NCBI GenBank assembly: GCA_027051195.1
Contig: JALUAB010000239.1
Coordinates: forward strand, 1 to 32,922
Direction: 5' to 3'
Source: Hyphomicrobiales bacterium
Lineage (GTDB): Bacteria; Pseudomonadota; Alphaproteobacteria; Rhizobiales; Aestuariivirgaceae
Length of the DNA stretch: 32,922 bases
Every line of letters begins with the position of its first letter. Position 1 is the first letter of the stretch. Positions 1-8,810 of the stretch are shown here, piece by piece. The notes beneath the pieces are model-generated. The model was not told where the DNA came from, ran no database searches, and saw nothing but the letters and a program-made list of their open reading frames with translations. Both the position numbers and the translations under genes were made by a program.

Positions 1-2
1 AT

Positions 3-662
3 CCGGTGAGCGACGTCGAGGCCTTCGCCGAGTGCGACATCGTGATCGAGGCTGCCACCGAATCCGAGGAGGTCAAGCGCCAGATCTTTCGAGAGCTGTG
101 CCCGCATCTGCCGCCGGCCACCATAATTGGCACCAACACCTCCTCCCTTTCCATCACGCGGCTGGCGGCGGCCACCGACCGGCCGGAAAAGTTCATGGGT
201 ATCCACTTCATGAACCCGGCGCCGCTGATGGAGCTCGTCGAGCTGATCCGCGGCATCGCCACGGAAGACGACACCTTCCAGAGTGTGCGCGAGTTCGTCA
301 TCTCGCTGGGCAAGACGCCGGCGGTGGCGGAGGACTTCCCCGCCTTCATCGTCAACCGCATCCTGCTGCCGATGATCAACGAGGCCATCTACACGCTGTA
401 TGAGGGCGTGGGCACGGTGGAGGCCATCGACACGGCGATGAAGCTGGGCGCGCACCACCCCATGGGGCCGCTGGAGCTGGCGGACTTCATCGGGCTGGAT
501 ACCTGCCTGAACCTGATGCAGGTGCTCTACGAGGGGCTGGCGGATTCCAAGTATCGTCCCTGCCCGCTGCTGGTGAAATACGTGGAGGCCGGCTGGCTGG
601 GGCGCAAGACCAAGCGTGGGTTCTACGACTACCGTGGCGAAAAGCCGGTGCCGACGCGCTGA
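3..662 (+). CDS. 3-hydroxyacyl-CoA (3-hydroxybutyryl-CoA) dehydrogenase, 5'-truncated by window edge
   Basis: ORF 6..662; the protein has the NTSSLSI, MGIHFMNPAPLMELVE and PAFIVNRILLPMINEA motifs of 3-hydroxyacyl-CoA dehydrogenases. The N-terminal Rossmann part is missing at the window edge. Confidence 0.9.
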   Translation, partial: PVSDVEAFAECDIVIEAATESEEVKRQIFRELCPHLPPATIIGTNTSSLSITRLAAATDRPEKFMGIHFMNPAPLMELVELIRGIATEDDTFQSVREFVISLGKTPAVAEDFPAFIVNRILLPMINEAIYTLYEGVGTVEAIDTAMKLGAHHPMGPLELADFIGLDTCLNLMQVLYEGLADSKYRPCPLLVKYVEAGWLGRKTKRGFYDYRGEKPVPTR

Positions 663-680
663 ACCGGCGCGCGGACGCGA

Positions 681-1301
681 TCATTGTGCCAGCTGCTTCA
701 GGGCGAGGCGGATGAGTTCGCCGGTGTCCGCGTTTTCCCCCGCTTCTTTCAGGGCCTGGGCGACGGCGGCGGAGGCCTGCGACTGGCCGTAGCCGAGATT
801 GACCAGCGCGGAGACGGCGTCCGCCGCGTTTTGCGACGTGGTGACGGCGGCGACGCCGGCCACGGCCTCCTTCGGCAATTCCAACGTGCCGGCGCCGATG
901 GTCAGTGCCTTGTCCTTCAGTTCTGTCACCAGCCGGCGGGCCAGCTTGGGGCCGACGCCGTTGGCGCGGGTGAGCATGGCGGTGTCACCACTGGCCAGCG
1001 CCATGGAAAGCTCGTTGGGCGAGAGGGCGGAAAGCAGCGCCAGAGCCACCTTCGGTCCGACGCCGGAGACGGCGGCGAGAACGTCGAACCATTCGCGCTC
1101 GGCCTCTTCGGCGAAGCCCACCAGGCGAATGGCGGATTCGCTCACCAGCATGCGGGTGAAGATTTCCGCCGCCTCGCCCGGCGCGGGCAGGCGCGAGAGC
1201 GTGCGGGCGGAGCATTCGGCCAGGTAGCCGACGCCGTTCACGTCGATGACGATCCAGTCTTCTCCGCGCGAATCCACCCGCCCGCGCAGCTTGGCGATCA
1301 T
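681..1301 (-). CDS. ruvA: Holliday junction branch migration protein RuvA
   Basis: MIAKLRGRVDSRGEDWIVIDVNGVGYLAECS plus HhH motifs GVGPKVALALLSAL and GVGPKLARRLVTELKDK. Start is 1301 or 1307. Confidence 0.95.
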   Translation of the reverse strand: MIAKLRGRVDSRGEDWIVIDVNGVGYLAECSARTLSRLPAPGEAAEIFTRMLVSESAIRLVGFAEEAEREWFDVLAAVSGVGPKVALALLSALSPNELSMALASGDTAMLTRANGVGPKLARRLVTELKDKALTIGAGTLELPKEAVAGVAAVTTSQNAADAVSALVNLGYGQSQASAAVAQALKEAGENADTGELIRLALKQLAQ

Positions 1302-1303
1302 GT

Positions 1304-1822
1304 TCATCGTGTTCTCCCGGAAAGCGCGGCGGCGCCCGCGAGTGAGGCGCGGTAGTGAGCGTGGCAGATGGCCACGGCCAAGGCGTCTGCCGCGTCGGCG
1401 CCGTCAAGCCTGGCCTTGGGCAGCAGCATGCCCACCATGGCGGCGACTTGTCGTTTCTGCGCGTGCCCGGCGCCGACGATGGCCTTTTTCACGCGGTTGG
1501 GTGCGTATTCGGCGACCATCAGTTCGCACCGCGCGGCGGCGAGCATGGCGGCGGCGCGCGCGTGGCCCAGCTTCAGCGTGGCCCGGGCGTCGCGGTTGAC
1601 GAAGGTTTCCTCGATGGCCGCCTCCGCCGGGTTGAATGAGCAGATGATCTCCATGAGTGCGTTGTGAATGATCATCAGCCGCGCGGCCAGCGGCGCATCG
1701 GCCTTCGTGTGCACCGTGCCGTTGGCCACGTGCGCAAGGTCGTTGCCGCGCGCCTCTATGACGCCCCAGCCTGTGTGGTTCAGCCCCGGGTCGATGCCGA
1801 TAATGCGAATCGCGGTGGTCAT
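1304..1822 (-). CDS. ruvC: Crossover junction endodeoxyribonuclease RuvC
   Basis: MTTAIRIIGIDPGLNHTGWGVIE..., AIEETFVNRDARATLKLGHARAAAMLAA, DAADALAVAICHAH are RuvC hallmarks. The listed ORF to 2434 is an upstream extension antisense to leuD. Confidence 0.95.
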   Translation of the reverse strand: MTTAIRIIGIDPGLNHTGWGVIEARGNDLAHVANGTVHTKADAPLAARLMIIHNALMEIICSFNPAEAAIEETFVNRDARATLKLGHARAAAMLAAARCELMVAEYAPNRVKKAIVGAGHAQKRQVAAMVGMLLPKARLDGADAADALAVAICHAHYRASLAGAAALSGRTR

Positions 1823-1930
1823 GTGATGGAGTGTAGGAAGCGCGGCGGATGAACGGAAGCGCCGCTTGACTTGGCCGGTGGAAAGGGTGAAAAACCGCTC
1901 GACACCGCAACCATCCGAAGGTGCAGGGCC

Positions 1931-2536
1931 ATGGAGAAGTTCACCCGCGTGGAAGGTGTGGCGGCGCCGCTGCCGCTGACCAATGTCGATACCGACATGA
2001 TCATCCCCAAGCAGTTCCTGAAGACCATCAAGCGCTCTGGACTGGGGAAGAACCTGTTCCACGAGATGCGCTATCGCGAGGACGGCAGCGAGAATCCGGA
2101 GTTCGTTCTCAACCGCGAGGAATATCGCAACGCCACCATCCTCATCGCGGACGAGAATTTCGGCTGCGGTTCCTCGCGCGAGCATGCGCCGTGGGCGCTG
2201 AAGGACTTCGGCATCCGGGTCATCATCGCACCGAGCTTCGCCGATATTTTCTACAACAACTGCTTTCAGAACGGCATCCTGCCCATTTGTCTGCCGAAGG
2301 AGGATGTTGCGCAACTGATGCAGGCGGCGACGGAAAAGCCGGGCGCGGTGTTCATTGTGGATCTTCAGGCGCAGGAGGTGCAGGCGCCGGACGATTCCGT
2401 GTATCACTTTGACATCGACCCGTTCCGCAAGCACTGCCTGCTGGAAGGGTTGGACGACATCGGGCTGACGCTCCAGAAGCTGGACAGGATCGAGGCCTTC
2501 GAGAAGGACTACGCGGAACGGTTTCCGTGGTTGTAA
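1931..2536 (+). CDS. leuD: 3-isopropylmalate dehydratase small subunit
   Basis: [89 protein letters not shown] at 1931 inside ORF 1871..2536. Confidence 0.96.
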   Translation: MEKFTRVEGVAAPLPLTNVDTDMIIPKQFLKTIKRSGLGKNLFHEMRYREDGSENPEFVLNREEYRNATILIADENFGCGSSREHAPWALKDFGIRVIIAPSFADIFYNNCFQNGILPICLPKEDVAQLMQAATEKPGAVFIVDLQAQEVQAPDDSVYHFDIDPFRKHCLLEGLDDIGLTLQKLDRIEAFEKDYAERFPWL

Positions 2537-2547
2537 ACCTCAAGAAA

Positions 2548-2670
2548 CGTCATTGTCGGCTTCATGCCGGCAATCCGGGGCCACACGAAAGGAGTGGCGG
2601 AATAACGCTGCCGACGCGACAGGCATCAGCTCCTGAATCTGGATTGCCGGGACAAGCCCGGCAATGACTC
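2548..2670. repeat. Pair of REP-like palindromes in inverted orientation (leuD-leuB intergenic)
   Basis: Copy A 2552-2574 attgtcggc-ttcat-gccggcaat; copy B 2643-2665 attgccggg-acaag-cccggcaat (perfect 9-bp stem). Flanks GTC...CC(G)G versus CTGG...GAC show the two copies are inverted relative to each other. Confidence 0.75.
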
Positions 2671-2725
2671 GGAGGGATAGTGCTGCCGCGGTGGGTAAAT
2701 ATACAGGTTAGAGGGGACAGGAGAC

Positions 2726-3838
2726 ATGGCCACCTATCGCGTGTTGCTGCTGCCGGGGGATGGCATCGGCCCGGAGATCATGGTCGAGGCGAGGAAGATC
2801 CTCGACTGGATGAATGCGCAAGGCATTGCCTCCTTCGAGATGGAAGAGGGGCTGGTGGGCGGCGCGGCCTACGATGCGCGTGGCGTGGCCATTTCCGAGG
2901 AGGACATGGACAAGGCGCTGGCGGCGGATGCGGTGCTGTTCGGCGCCGTGGGCGGGCCGAAGTGGGACGACGTGCCCTATGACGTGCGGCCGGAGGCGGG
3001 ATTGCTGCGCCTGCGCAAGGATCTCGGCCTGTTCGCCAACCTGCGCCCCGCCATCTGTTATCCGGCGCTGGCCGATGCCTCGTCGCTGAAGCGCGAGCTG
3101 GTGGAAGGGCTGGACATCCTCATCGTGCGCGAGCTGACGGGCGGTGTCTATTTCGGCCAGCCGAAGGAAATCGTGACGCTGGAATCCGGCGAGAAGCGCG
3201 CGGTGGACAGTCAGCTCTATCATGAACACGAGGTGGAGCGCATCGCGCGGGTGGCCTTCGACCTGGCGCGCACGCGGCGGAATCTCGTGCATTCGTCGGA
3301 CAAGAAGAACGTGATGAAGACCGGCGTGTTGTGGGACGAGGTGGTGCGCCGGGTGCACGATGCCGATTACACGGACGTGGAGCTGCAACACATTCTGGCC
3401 GACAACTGCGCCATGCAGCTGGTGCGGCAGCCGAAACAGTTCGACGTGATCGTGACCGACAACCTGTTCGGCGACATTCTCTCCGACGTGGCGGCGATGC
3501 TCACCGGCTCGCTGGGCATGTTGCCTTCCGCCTCGCTGGGCGCGTCGGATGCCGACACCGGCAAGCGCCGGGCGCTGTATGAACCGGTGCACGGCTCGGC
3601 ACCGGACATCGCTGGGCAGGGCAAGGCCAACCCCATCGCCATGATCGCATCGCTGGCGATGATGCTGCGCTATTCCTTCGGCATGGGCGAATGGGCGGAC
3701 AAGGTGGAGCGGGCCATCGCCAACGCGCTGGCGCAGAACGTGGCCACGGCCGACCTCGCGCGCGAAGGGACGACGATCATCTCCACCGCCGAAATGGGCG
3801 ATCTCATCCTGGCGGAATTGCAGAAGCTGGCGGGGTGA
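2726..3838 (+). CDS. leuB: 3-isopropylmalate dehydrogenase
   Basis: 370 aa; [82 protein letters not shown]. Confidence 0.97.
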   Translation: MATYRVLLLPGDGIGPEIMVEARKILDWMNAQGIASFEMEEGLVGGAAYDARGVAISEEDMDKALAADAVLFGAVGGPKWDDVPYDVRPEAGLLRLRKDLGLFANLRPAICYPALADASSLKRELVEGLDILIVRELTGGVYFGQPKEIVTLESGEKRAVDSQLYHEHEVERIARVAFDLARTRRNLVHSSDKKNVMKTGVLWDEVVRRVHDADYTDVELQHILADNCAMQLVRQPKQFDVIVTDNLFGDILSDVAAMLTGSLGMLPSASLGASDADTGKRRALYEPVHGSAPDIAGQGKANPIAMIASLAMMLRYSFGMGEWADKVERAIANALAQNVATADLAREGTTIISTAEMGDLILAELQKLAG

Positions 3839-3897
3839 GCGCAATAACCGATTCGGGCGCTTCGGGCAGCGCGGGGTCATTTTTCGACCGCCCACCG

Positions 3898-3960
3898 CCC
3901 CGCGCCCCCGCCCAACCACCCGATATGATGAACCCGAGGTGGTTGGGCGGGGGCGCGGTG
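3898..3960. repeat. GC-rich long palindrome, copy 1 of a 3-member intergenic family
   Basis: Left arm 3898-3920 ccccgcgcccccgcccaaccacc and right arm 3938-3960 ggtggttgggcgggggcgcggtg pair at 22/23 positions; loop 3921-3937 cgatatgatgaacccga. Lies between convergent leuB and rppH. Confidence 0.85.
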
Positions 3961-3976
3961 CTCTTTTCCGCCGCCA

Positions 3977-4504
3977 TCAGGCTGCCGATTTCCGGCGGAG
4001 CTCTTCGGCGATGGGCGAAAAGGCGCGCACGAGTTCCTCGTAGATGTGGCGCTTGAAGGGCACCACCAGCTCCGGGATGCGCTCCAGTTCCTCCCAGCGC
4101 CAGAGGTCGAATTCCGGGTGGTGGCCAGGTACGTTCAGGTTTACCTCGCGCTCGTCGCCCAGGTGCTCCAGCGCGAACCACTTCTGCTTCTGACCGCGAT
4201 ACTTTCCGCCCCAGACCTTGCCCATGAGGTGTTCGGGCAGATCGTAATACAGCCAGTCCGGCGTTTCGCCCAGCACGCGGGCGTTGGAGACGCCGATTTC
4301 CTCCGCCAGTTCGCGCCGGGCGGCCTGCTCTGGCGTCTCTCCCTCGTCGATACCGCCCTGCGGCAATTGCCATATGCCGGTTTCGCCGAACCCCACCGGC
4401 AGGCCGATGCGGCGGCCGATGAACACCCGGCCTTCGGGGTTGAACAGGACGACGCCGACGCAGGGGCGATAGGGCAGGTTGCGCATGGCGTCGGCGGCGT
4501 TCAT
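3977..4504 (-). CDS. rppH: RNA pyrophosphohydrolase (Nudix)
   Basis: YRPCVGVVLFNPEGRVFIGRR, WQLPQGGIDEGETPEQAARRELAEEIG (Nudix box), KYRGQKQKWF. Confidence 0.93.
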   Translation of the reverse strand: MNAADAMRNLPYRPCVGVVLFNPEGRVFIGRRIGLPVGFGETGIWQLPQGGIDEGETPEQAARRELAEEIGVSNARVLGETPDWLYYDLPEHLMGKVWGGKYRGQKQKWFALEHLGDEREVNLNVPGHHPEFDLWRWEELERIPELVVPFKRHIYEELVRAFSPIAEELRRKSAA

Positions 4505-5745
4505 CGCTTCGCCTCCCGCGCCTGCAAACGGGCCAGGGCGGTGGCCGGCACCAGCAGCAGGGTTTCGTCATTGACGATACCGGCGAGCCAGCTTTGCAGA
4601 ATCGGCAGGGTCGTTCTGTCCGCGGCGGAAACCACCAGCAGGGCACGGCCGCGCTGGCGGGCGATTTCCGCCGCCCGTTTGAGCCGGGCGCGCAATTCGT
4701 GCGGTTTCAGGCCAGCGGGAATGCGCATGTCGGCCCGCAGGGCGGGCAGGCCGATGACCATACCCAGCGAGCTGAGCATGGAATTCGCCGCGGTGCCGTC
4801 GTCAACCGCCATCAGACCACGGTTGTGCAACTCGTGCAGGACGGGGGCCAGGGCCTCGCCCTGTTGCAGCATCTTCTGGCCGGCGTAGGTTATGATGCCG
4901 GCGTAGCCCACGGCGCGGGTTAGGAACCAGTGCAGGCGGCGACGGTTCTCTTCCGGGCGGGCGGAAGCGAGCAGGGTTCGTGGCCCGGGGCTGATGGACG
5001 GATAGCCCCAGGGTTCCATCGGCAGCTGCAGAAAGAACTCATGGCCCTTGCGCCGGGCCTTGAGCCCCAGCGCGCGCACGCCCTTCGCATAAGGCACGAT
5101 GGCGAGGCTGACGGCAGGCGGCAGATCGTCCGTGGCGATGGCGAAGGAGCTTCCGTTCAGCCCGAGGTCGGTAACGATGACGGCCAGTTTGGGCAGAGAC
5201 GACCGCAGCACCTTTTTCGGCACCGGGCGGGCATAGACCCTCCACGGCCGGCGGCCATTACGGCCTGTCCTGGGCAGCGGGCCCAGCCTGGTGCGCTGTA
5301 CGAGGTCGCGCTGCGGGGCCGGTGGCAGGGGGCGCACGTCCAGCAGCAGACTGCCAGCATTCAGCGCGCGCTGGCGCCGCCCCGACATGGCCGGGGCTTC
5401 TTGCACATCGGGGTCGTCCGGCAGGGTGATGATCTTGGCCTGCCCCTTGCGGATGATGCGGACACGGTCGCGCGGCTTCTCCGACGGCGGCGCCGCCGCC
5501 TCGGGCATGGGGGGCTCCGCCACCGCCGCCGAGGACACGGGGGCAGCGGGGCGCGCGGGCAGGTCACGCTCCACCACCAGCGGCGCAACCTCCGGCGGTG
5601 GCGCCATCCATGCCCAGGCGACGAGCGCGCCCAGAGCGAACAATACCATGACGAAGGCCATGATGGCCGGACTGATGCCGCGCGGGCGCAGACGCTCACG
5701 AAGCCCGCGCCGGCGCAATGGCGTGTGCAGCGGATCGGTCGTCAT
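4501..5745 (-). CDS. Divergent polysaccharide deacetylase family protein (DUF610/YibQ-like) with N-terminal TM segment
   Basis: 414 aa; N-terminal TM segment AIMAFVMVLFALGALVAWAW; LPKLAVIVTDLGLNGSSFAIATDDLPPAVSLAIVPYA; 4-bp overlap with rppH start. Confidence 0.8.
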   Translation of the reverse strand: MTTDPLHTPLRRRGLRERLRPRGISPAIMAFVMVLFALGALVAWAWMAPPPEVAPLVVERDLPARPAAPVSSAAVAEPPMPEAAAPPSEKPRDRVRIIRKGQAKIITLPDDPDVQEAPAMSGRRQRALNAGSLLLDVRPLPPAPQRDLVQRTRLGPLPRTGRNGRRPWRVYARPVPKKVLRSSLPKLAVIVTDLGLNGSSFAIATDDLPPAVSLAIVPYAKGVRALGLKARRKGHEFFLQLPMEPWGYPSISPGPRTLLASARPEENRRRLHWFLTRAVGYAGIITYAGQKMLQQGEALAPVLHELHNRGLMAVDDGTAANSMLSSLGMVIGLPALRADMRIPAGLKPHELRARLKRAAEIARQRGRALLVVSAADRTTLPILQSWLAGIVNDETLLLVPATALARLQAREAKR

Positions 5746-5785
5746 TCGTCGGTCCCGCCTTGCCCCCGGAGTGATTCGTTGCGCG

Positions 5786-5795
5786 CATTATAATG
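5786..5795 (-). promoter_or_regulatory. Putative -10 element (TATAAT within palindrome CATTATAATG) for the deacetylase-rppH unit
   Basis: On the minus strand TATAAT lies about 41 bp upstream of the deacetylase ATG (5745). No good -35 hexamer was found. Confidence 0.35.
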
Positions 5796-5798
5796 AGT

Positions 5799-6221
5799 TC
5801 ACGACTCTTTCGCGTGGCTTGCGGTTTTTTCACGTGCCGTTTCGCGAAGCACCTGCAGCAGCCGTTCCGCCTCGTCCTCGCGCAATGTGCGGATGCGTTC
5901 CGCCAGCAGGTTGGCGAGCAGAACGGCGCGCGGCGAAAGGCCGCGGGCATCCACGACCGGCCGGGGGTGCGAGAGGCGTGCGAGTTCGATGAGCTCCTCG
6001 GCCTCGTCCCAGATGATGTTGAACACGGCGATGATGCGCTGCACCAGCCACCAGGAAGGGCGGCCGCGCTGGCCATGCTCCAGGGCGGAGAGATAGGCGG
6101 GGCTCACCCCCAGCTCGGCGGCCAGTTGCGAGAGCGTCATGCCGCGGGCGCGGCGCAGGGCGTGCACGCGCTGGCCGAAGGGGGTGCGGTTCCTTTCGCT
6201 GCGTTGCGGTTCGTCGCGCAT
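5799..6221 (-). CDS. XRE-family helix-turn-helix transcriptional regulator
   Basis: FGQRVHALRRARGMTLSQLAAELGVSPAYLSALEHGQRGRPSWWLVQRI is a Cro/CI-type HTH; 140 aa from ATG at 6221. Confidence 0.85.
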   Translation of the reverse strand: MRDEPQRSERNRTPFGQRVHALRRARGMTLSQLAAELGVSPAYLSALEHGQRGRPSWWLVQRIIAVFNIIWDEAEELIELARLSHPRPVVDARGLSPRAVLLANLLAERIRTLREDEAERLLQVLRETAREKTASHAKES

Positions 6222-6256
6222 GGCGGTGCGTTCCGGCCCGTTGACGGGGGCGAGGC

Positions 6257-7459
6257 TCACACGAGGTCGGCCACGGCGGCGCGGGCCTTCTCGAAGGCGG
6301 CGATGACGGCGTCGATCTCTTCCGGCGTGTGGGCAGAGGAGACGGAGGCGCGCAGCAACGCCAGCTTCTTCGGCGTGCCGGGGGGCAACGCCAGGTTCAC
6401 GTAAACGCCGTTCTCCAGCAGCGCGTTCCACATGGCCACGGCCGCCGGCTCGGTTGGGCAGATGACCGCCACCACCGGGGTGATGGCGCCGTCGAAGCCC
6501 AGCTCGAAGCCTTTCTCCTTCAGGCCCTTCTGGAGGTGTTCGGCGTTGCGCATGAGAATGTCGCGGCGTTCCGGTTCCGCCTCTATCTTCTTCAGCGCGC
6601 ACAGCGTGGTAGCCATGGAGGCGGGCGAGGGGGCGGCGGTGAACATGTAGGGCCGGGCGGCGTAGCGCAGAACGTCGAAATGCGGATGGTTGCTGACGGC
6701 GTAGCCACCGATGCCGCCCAGCGACTTGGAGAAGGTGCCGACGATGAAGTCCACACCCTCCTCCACGCCGGCCATTTCCGCCAGTCCCCGTCCTGTTTCG
6801 CCCAGCACGCCGAAGGAATGGGCCTCGTCCACCAGCAGCTGGAAGTCGTGTTCGCGCTTGAGCGCCACGATTTCCTTCAGGGGGGCGAAGTCTCCCAGCA
6901 TGGAATAGATGCCCTCGACGATGACCAGGCGCCCGCCCCTTTCGGCCGGGTGGCGTTCAAGCCTCTTCGCCAGGTGCTCCACGTCGTTGTGACGGAACAC
7001 CACCACCTTCGCGCCCGACAGGCGGCAGCCGTCGTGGATGGAGGCGTGCGAGTCCATGTCGATGAAGATGGTGTCCTCCGGGCCGCACAGGCCGGCGATC
7101 ATGCTCAGGTTGGCCTGGAAGCCGGTGGAAAAGACCATGCAGGAGCGGCGGTTCATGAAGCGGGCCAGCGCCTCTTCCAGCTGAACGTGCAGGGCATAGG
7201 TGCCGTTGGCGATGCGCGAGCCGGTGGTACCGGTGCCGTATTGCTCCAGCGCGCGCTTGCCAGCCGCGATGCAGTCGGGCTCGAAGGTGACGCCCATGTA
7301 GTTGTTGGTGCCTGCGAGAATGGTTTCGCGGCCGTTGATGATGGCGCGGGTGGGGGAGAGCAGACGTTCGTTCACCAGCATCACGGCATCGGCGCCGAAG
7401 CGCACCAGATCATCGTGGCGGCGCCTGAGTTTCTCGTATTTCTGCAGCAGGTCGGCCAT
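6257..7459 (-). CDS. spt: Serine palmitoyltransferase-like alpha-oxoamine synthase (PLP-dependent)
   Basis: 400 aa; GTNNYMGVTFEP, YGTGTTGSRIANGTYALHVQLEEALA, LLVDEAHSFGVLGETGRGLAE, VGTFSKSLGGIGGYAVS (PLP lysine context). Linked ACP and epimerase genes favour a sphingolipid role over BioF/KBL/HemA. Confidence 0.82.
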   Translation of the reverse strand: MADLLQKYEKLRRRHDDLVRFGADAVMLVNERLLSPTRAIINGRETILAGTNNYMGVTFEPDCIAAGKRALEQYGTGTTGSRIANGTYALHVQLEEALARFMNRRSCMVFSTGFQANLSMIAGLCGPEDTIFIDMDSHASIHDGCRLSGAKVVVFRHNDVEHLAKRLERHPAERGGRLVIVEGIYSMLGDFAPLKEIVALKREHDFQLLVDEAHSFGVLGETGRGLAEMAGVEEGVDFIVGTFSKSLGGIGGYAVSNHPHFDVLRYAARPYMFTAAPSPASMATTLCALKKIEAEPERRDILMRNAEHLQKGLKEKGFELGFDGAITPVVAVICPTEPAAVAMWNALLENGVYVNLALPPGTPKKLALLRASVSSAHTPEEIDAVIAAFEKARAAVADLV

Positions 7460-7479
7460 GCGGTTCCCTTTCCGGGGGT

Positions 7480-7731
7480 TCAGTCGGCGTTCACGCGCTC
7501 GGCCACCAGCGCGGCCAGCTGGGAGATGGTGTGGATATCCGCCAGCTCGTTGACGGAAATGTCTATGTCGAATTCGTCTTCCACTTCCATGACGAAATTG
7601 AGCACATCGGCCGAATCGATGTTGAGGTCGGCGGCGATGTTCGTTTCCGGCGAGAGAGGCGCCTCTTCCTTGTTGTAGGCCTGCAACAGGCGCATGATGG
7701 TGGCCTCTATGTCCTTGTGCGCGGTGGTCAT
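7480..7731 (-). CDS. Acyl carrier protein, dedicated (sphingolipid-type)
   Basis: 83 aa; NIAADLNIDSADVLNFVMEVEDEFDIDISVNELADIHTISQLAALV with the DS phosphopantetheine site. Confidence 0.88.
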   Translation of the reverse strand: MTTAHKDIEATIMRLLQAYNKEEAPLSPETNIAADLNIDSADVLNFVMEVEDEFDIDISVNELADIHTISQLAALVAERVNAD

Positions 7732-8810
7732 TTCGCGGCTCTTCCCTTGTGCGGGTGCTTGCGCAGGCGCGCCGGCAAACGTGATGGCGGCAGCCTGCCC
7801 CGATCGCACCAGTAGCACAGCGTGTCCAGCAAACCATCAGCAAATTGCAGCGCCGGTGTCCAGTCCAGCCGTTCCTGCACCTTCGGCGAGCGCGCCACCC
7901 AGTCGTGATGATACAGCTCGTTGACCTTCTCGCGGGAGAGCATGAAGGAGCGGCCGGTGAGGCGGGCCAGCGCATCCGCCGCGTGCGCGGCGGTGGCCAC
8001 CAGTGGCCGCGGCAGCAGGTGCAGGCGCACGCGCCGGTCCAGGACGCGGGAGGCTTCCTCGGCCATTTCGGCCCAGGCGTAGCCGCCTTCGCGGCCATCG
8101 TCCATCTCCAGCACCTCGCCGCCACCGGCCCGCGTGCGCGCCAGCAGGGCCAGCGCATCGGCCAGGTCGCGCACGTGAATGAGGGAGACGCGCATGTCCT
8201 TTCGCCCCGGCACCAGCCCGCGGGAGCGGGTGAGCTGGTCGATGAGGCCGAAGGTGGCCTCGTCGCCCGGACCATAGACGGCGGGCGGACGCACAGCGAC
8301 GGCGGCATCGCCCAGCTCCGCCATCACGGCTTCCTCGCCCTCGCGCTTGGAGCGGGCGTAGGTGGAAAGATGCGGCTCGCGCGCGGCCAGCGACGAGACA
8401 TGCACGAACCGCGGCACGCCCCACTCCCGCGCCAGACCGGCGAGGCGCGCGGCGGCCCTGGCATTGGCGGCGAGGAACGTTCTTTCGTCCGGCGCCTTCA
8501 CCACGCCGGCGACATGCATGGCGGCGTCCGCTCCTTCCAGCAGGCGGCGCAGGGCATCGTCGTCGGCGAGGTCGCCGTCAACGACGTGAACGCGCTCGCG
8601 GGCATCGGGCGGCAGATCGGCCAGCGCCCGGCGCATGCGTTCGGCGGAGCGCGCCAGGGCGTTCACCCGCCAGCCGTCCGCCAGCAACCGGGCCAGCGCA
8701 TGGCGGCCGACGAAGCCGGTGGCGCCGGTCAGCGCAATGGTGCCGCCGGCATCGCCGATTTTTATCGGAGGGGCGTTGCGGCGATGGTCTTGCGGAGTGT
8801 CCGTGATCAT
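7728..8810 (-). CDS. NAD-dependent epimerase/dehydratase (SDR), candidate ceramide-pathway reductase (CerR-like)
   Basis: IALTGATGFVGRHALARLLADGW (Rossmann), FVHVSSLAAREPHLSTYARSKREGE (YxxxK), AVRPPAVYGPGD. Overlaps ACP and MarR genes by 4 bp at each end. Confidence 0.85.
   Translation of the reverse strand: MITDTPQDHRRNAPPIKIGDAGGTIALTGATGFVGRHALARLLADGWRVNALARSAERMRRALADLPPDARERVHVVDGDLADDDALRRLLEGADAAMHVAGVVKAPDERTFLAANARAAARLAGLAREWGVPRFVHVSSLAAREPHLSTYARSKREGEEAVMAELGDAAVAVRPPAVYGPGDEATFGLIDQLTRSRGLVPGRKDMRVSLIHVRDLADALALLARTRAGGGEVLEMDDGREGGYAWAEMAEEASRVLDRRVRLHLLPRPLVATAAHAADALARLTGRSFMLSREKVNELYHHDWVARSPKVQERLDWTPALQFADGLLDTLCYWCDRGRLPPSRLPARLRKHPHKGRAAK

Noticed and set aside
1823-2434. 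Upstream extension of the RuvC reading frame
   Set aside because: Antisense to leuD; RuvC homology begins at ATG 1822.
2708-3919. 403-aa minus-strand ORF opposite leuB
   Set aside because: Shadow ORF of leuB; no domain motifs and a His/Arg-rich composition.
3804-4646. 280-aa minus-strand ORF spanning palindrome copy 1 (PPPNHLGFIISGGWAGARGGG)
   Set aside because: Runs out of frame across rppH and the deacetylase; the similar peptide at 21506-21994 ([19 protein letters not shown]) just reflects translation of the palindromic repeat, not a protein family.
6247-6258. Shared word gggcgaggctc at about 6248 and about 9425
   Set aside because: An 11-bp GC-rich match between the XRE-spt gap and the marR-liv intergenic region, without symmetric context; probably chance.
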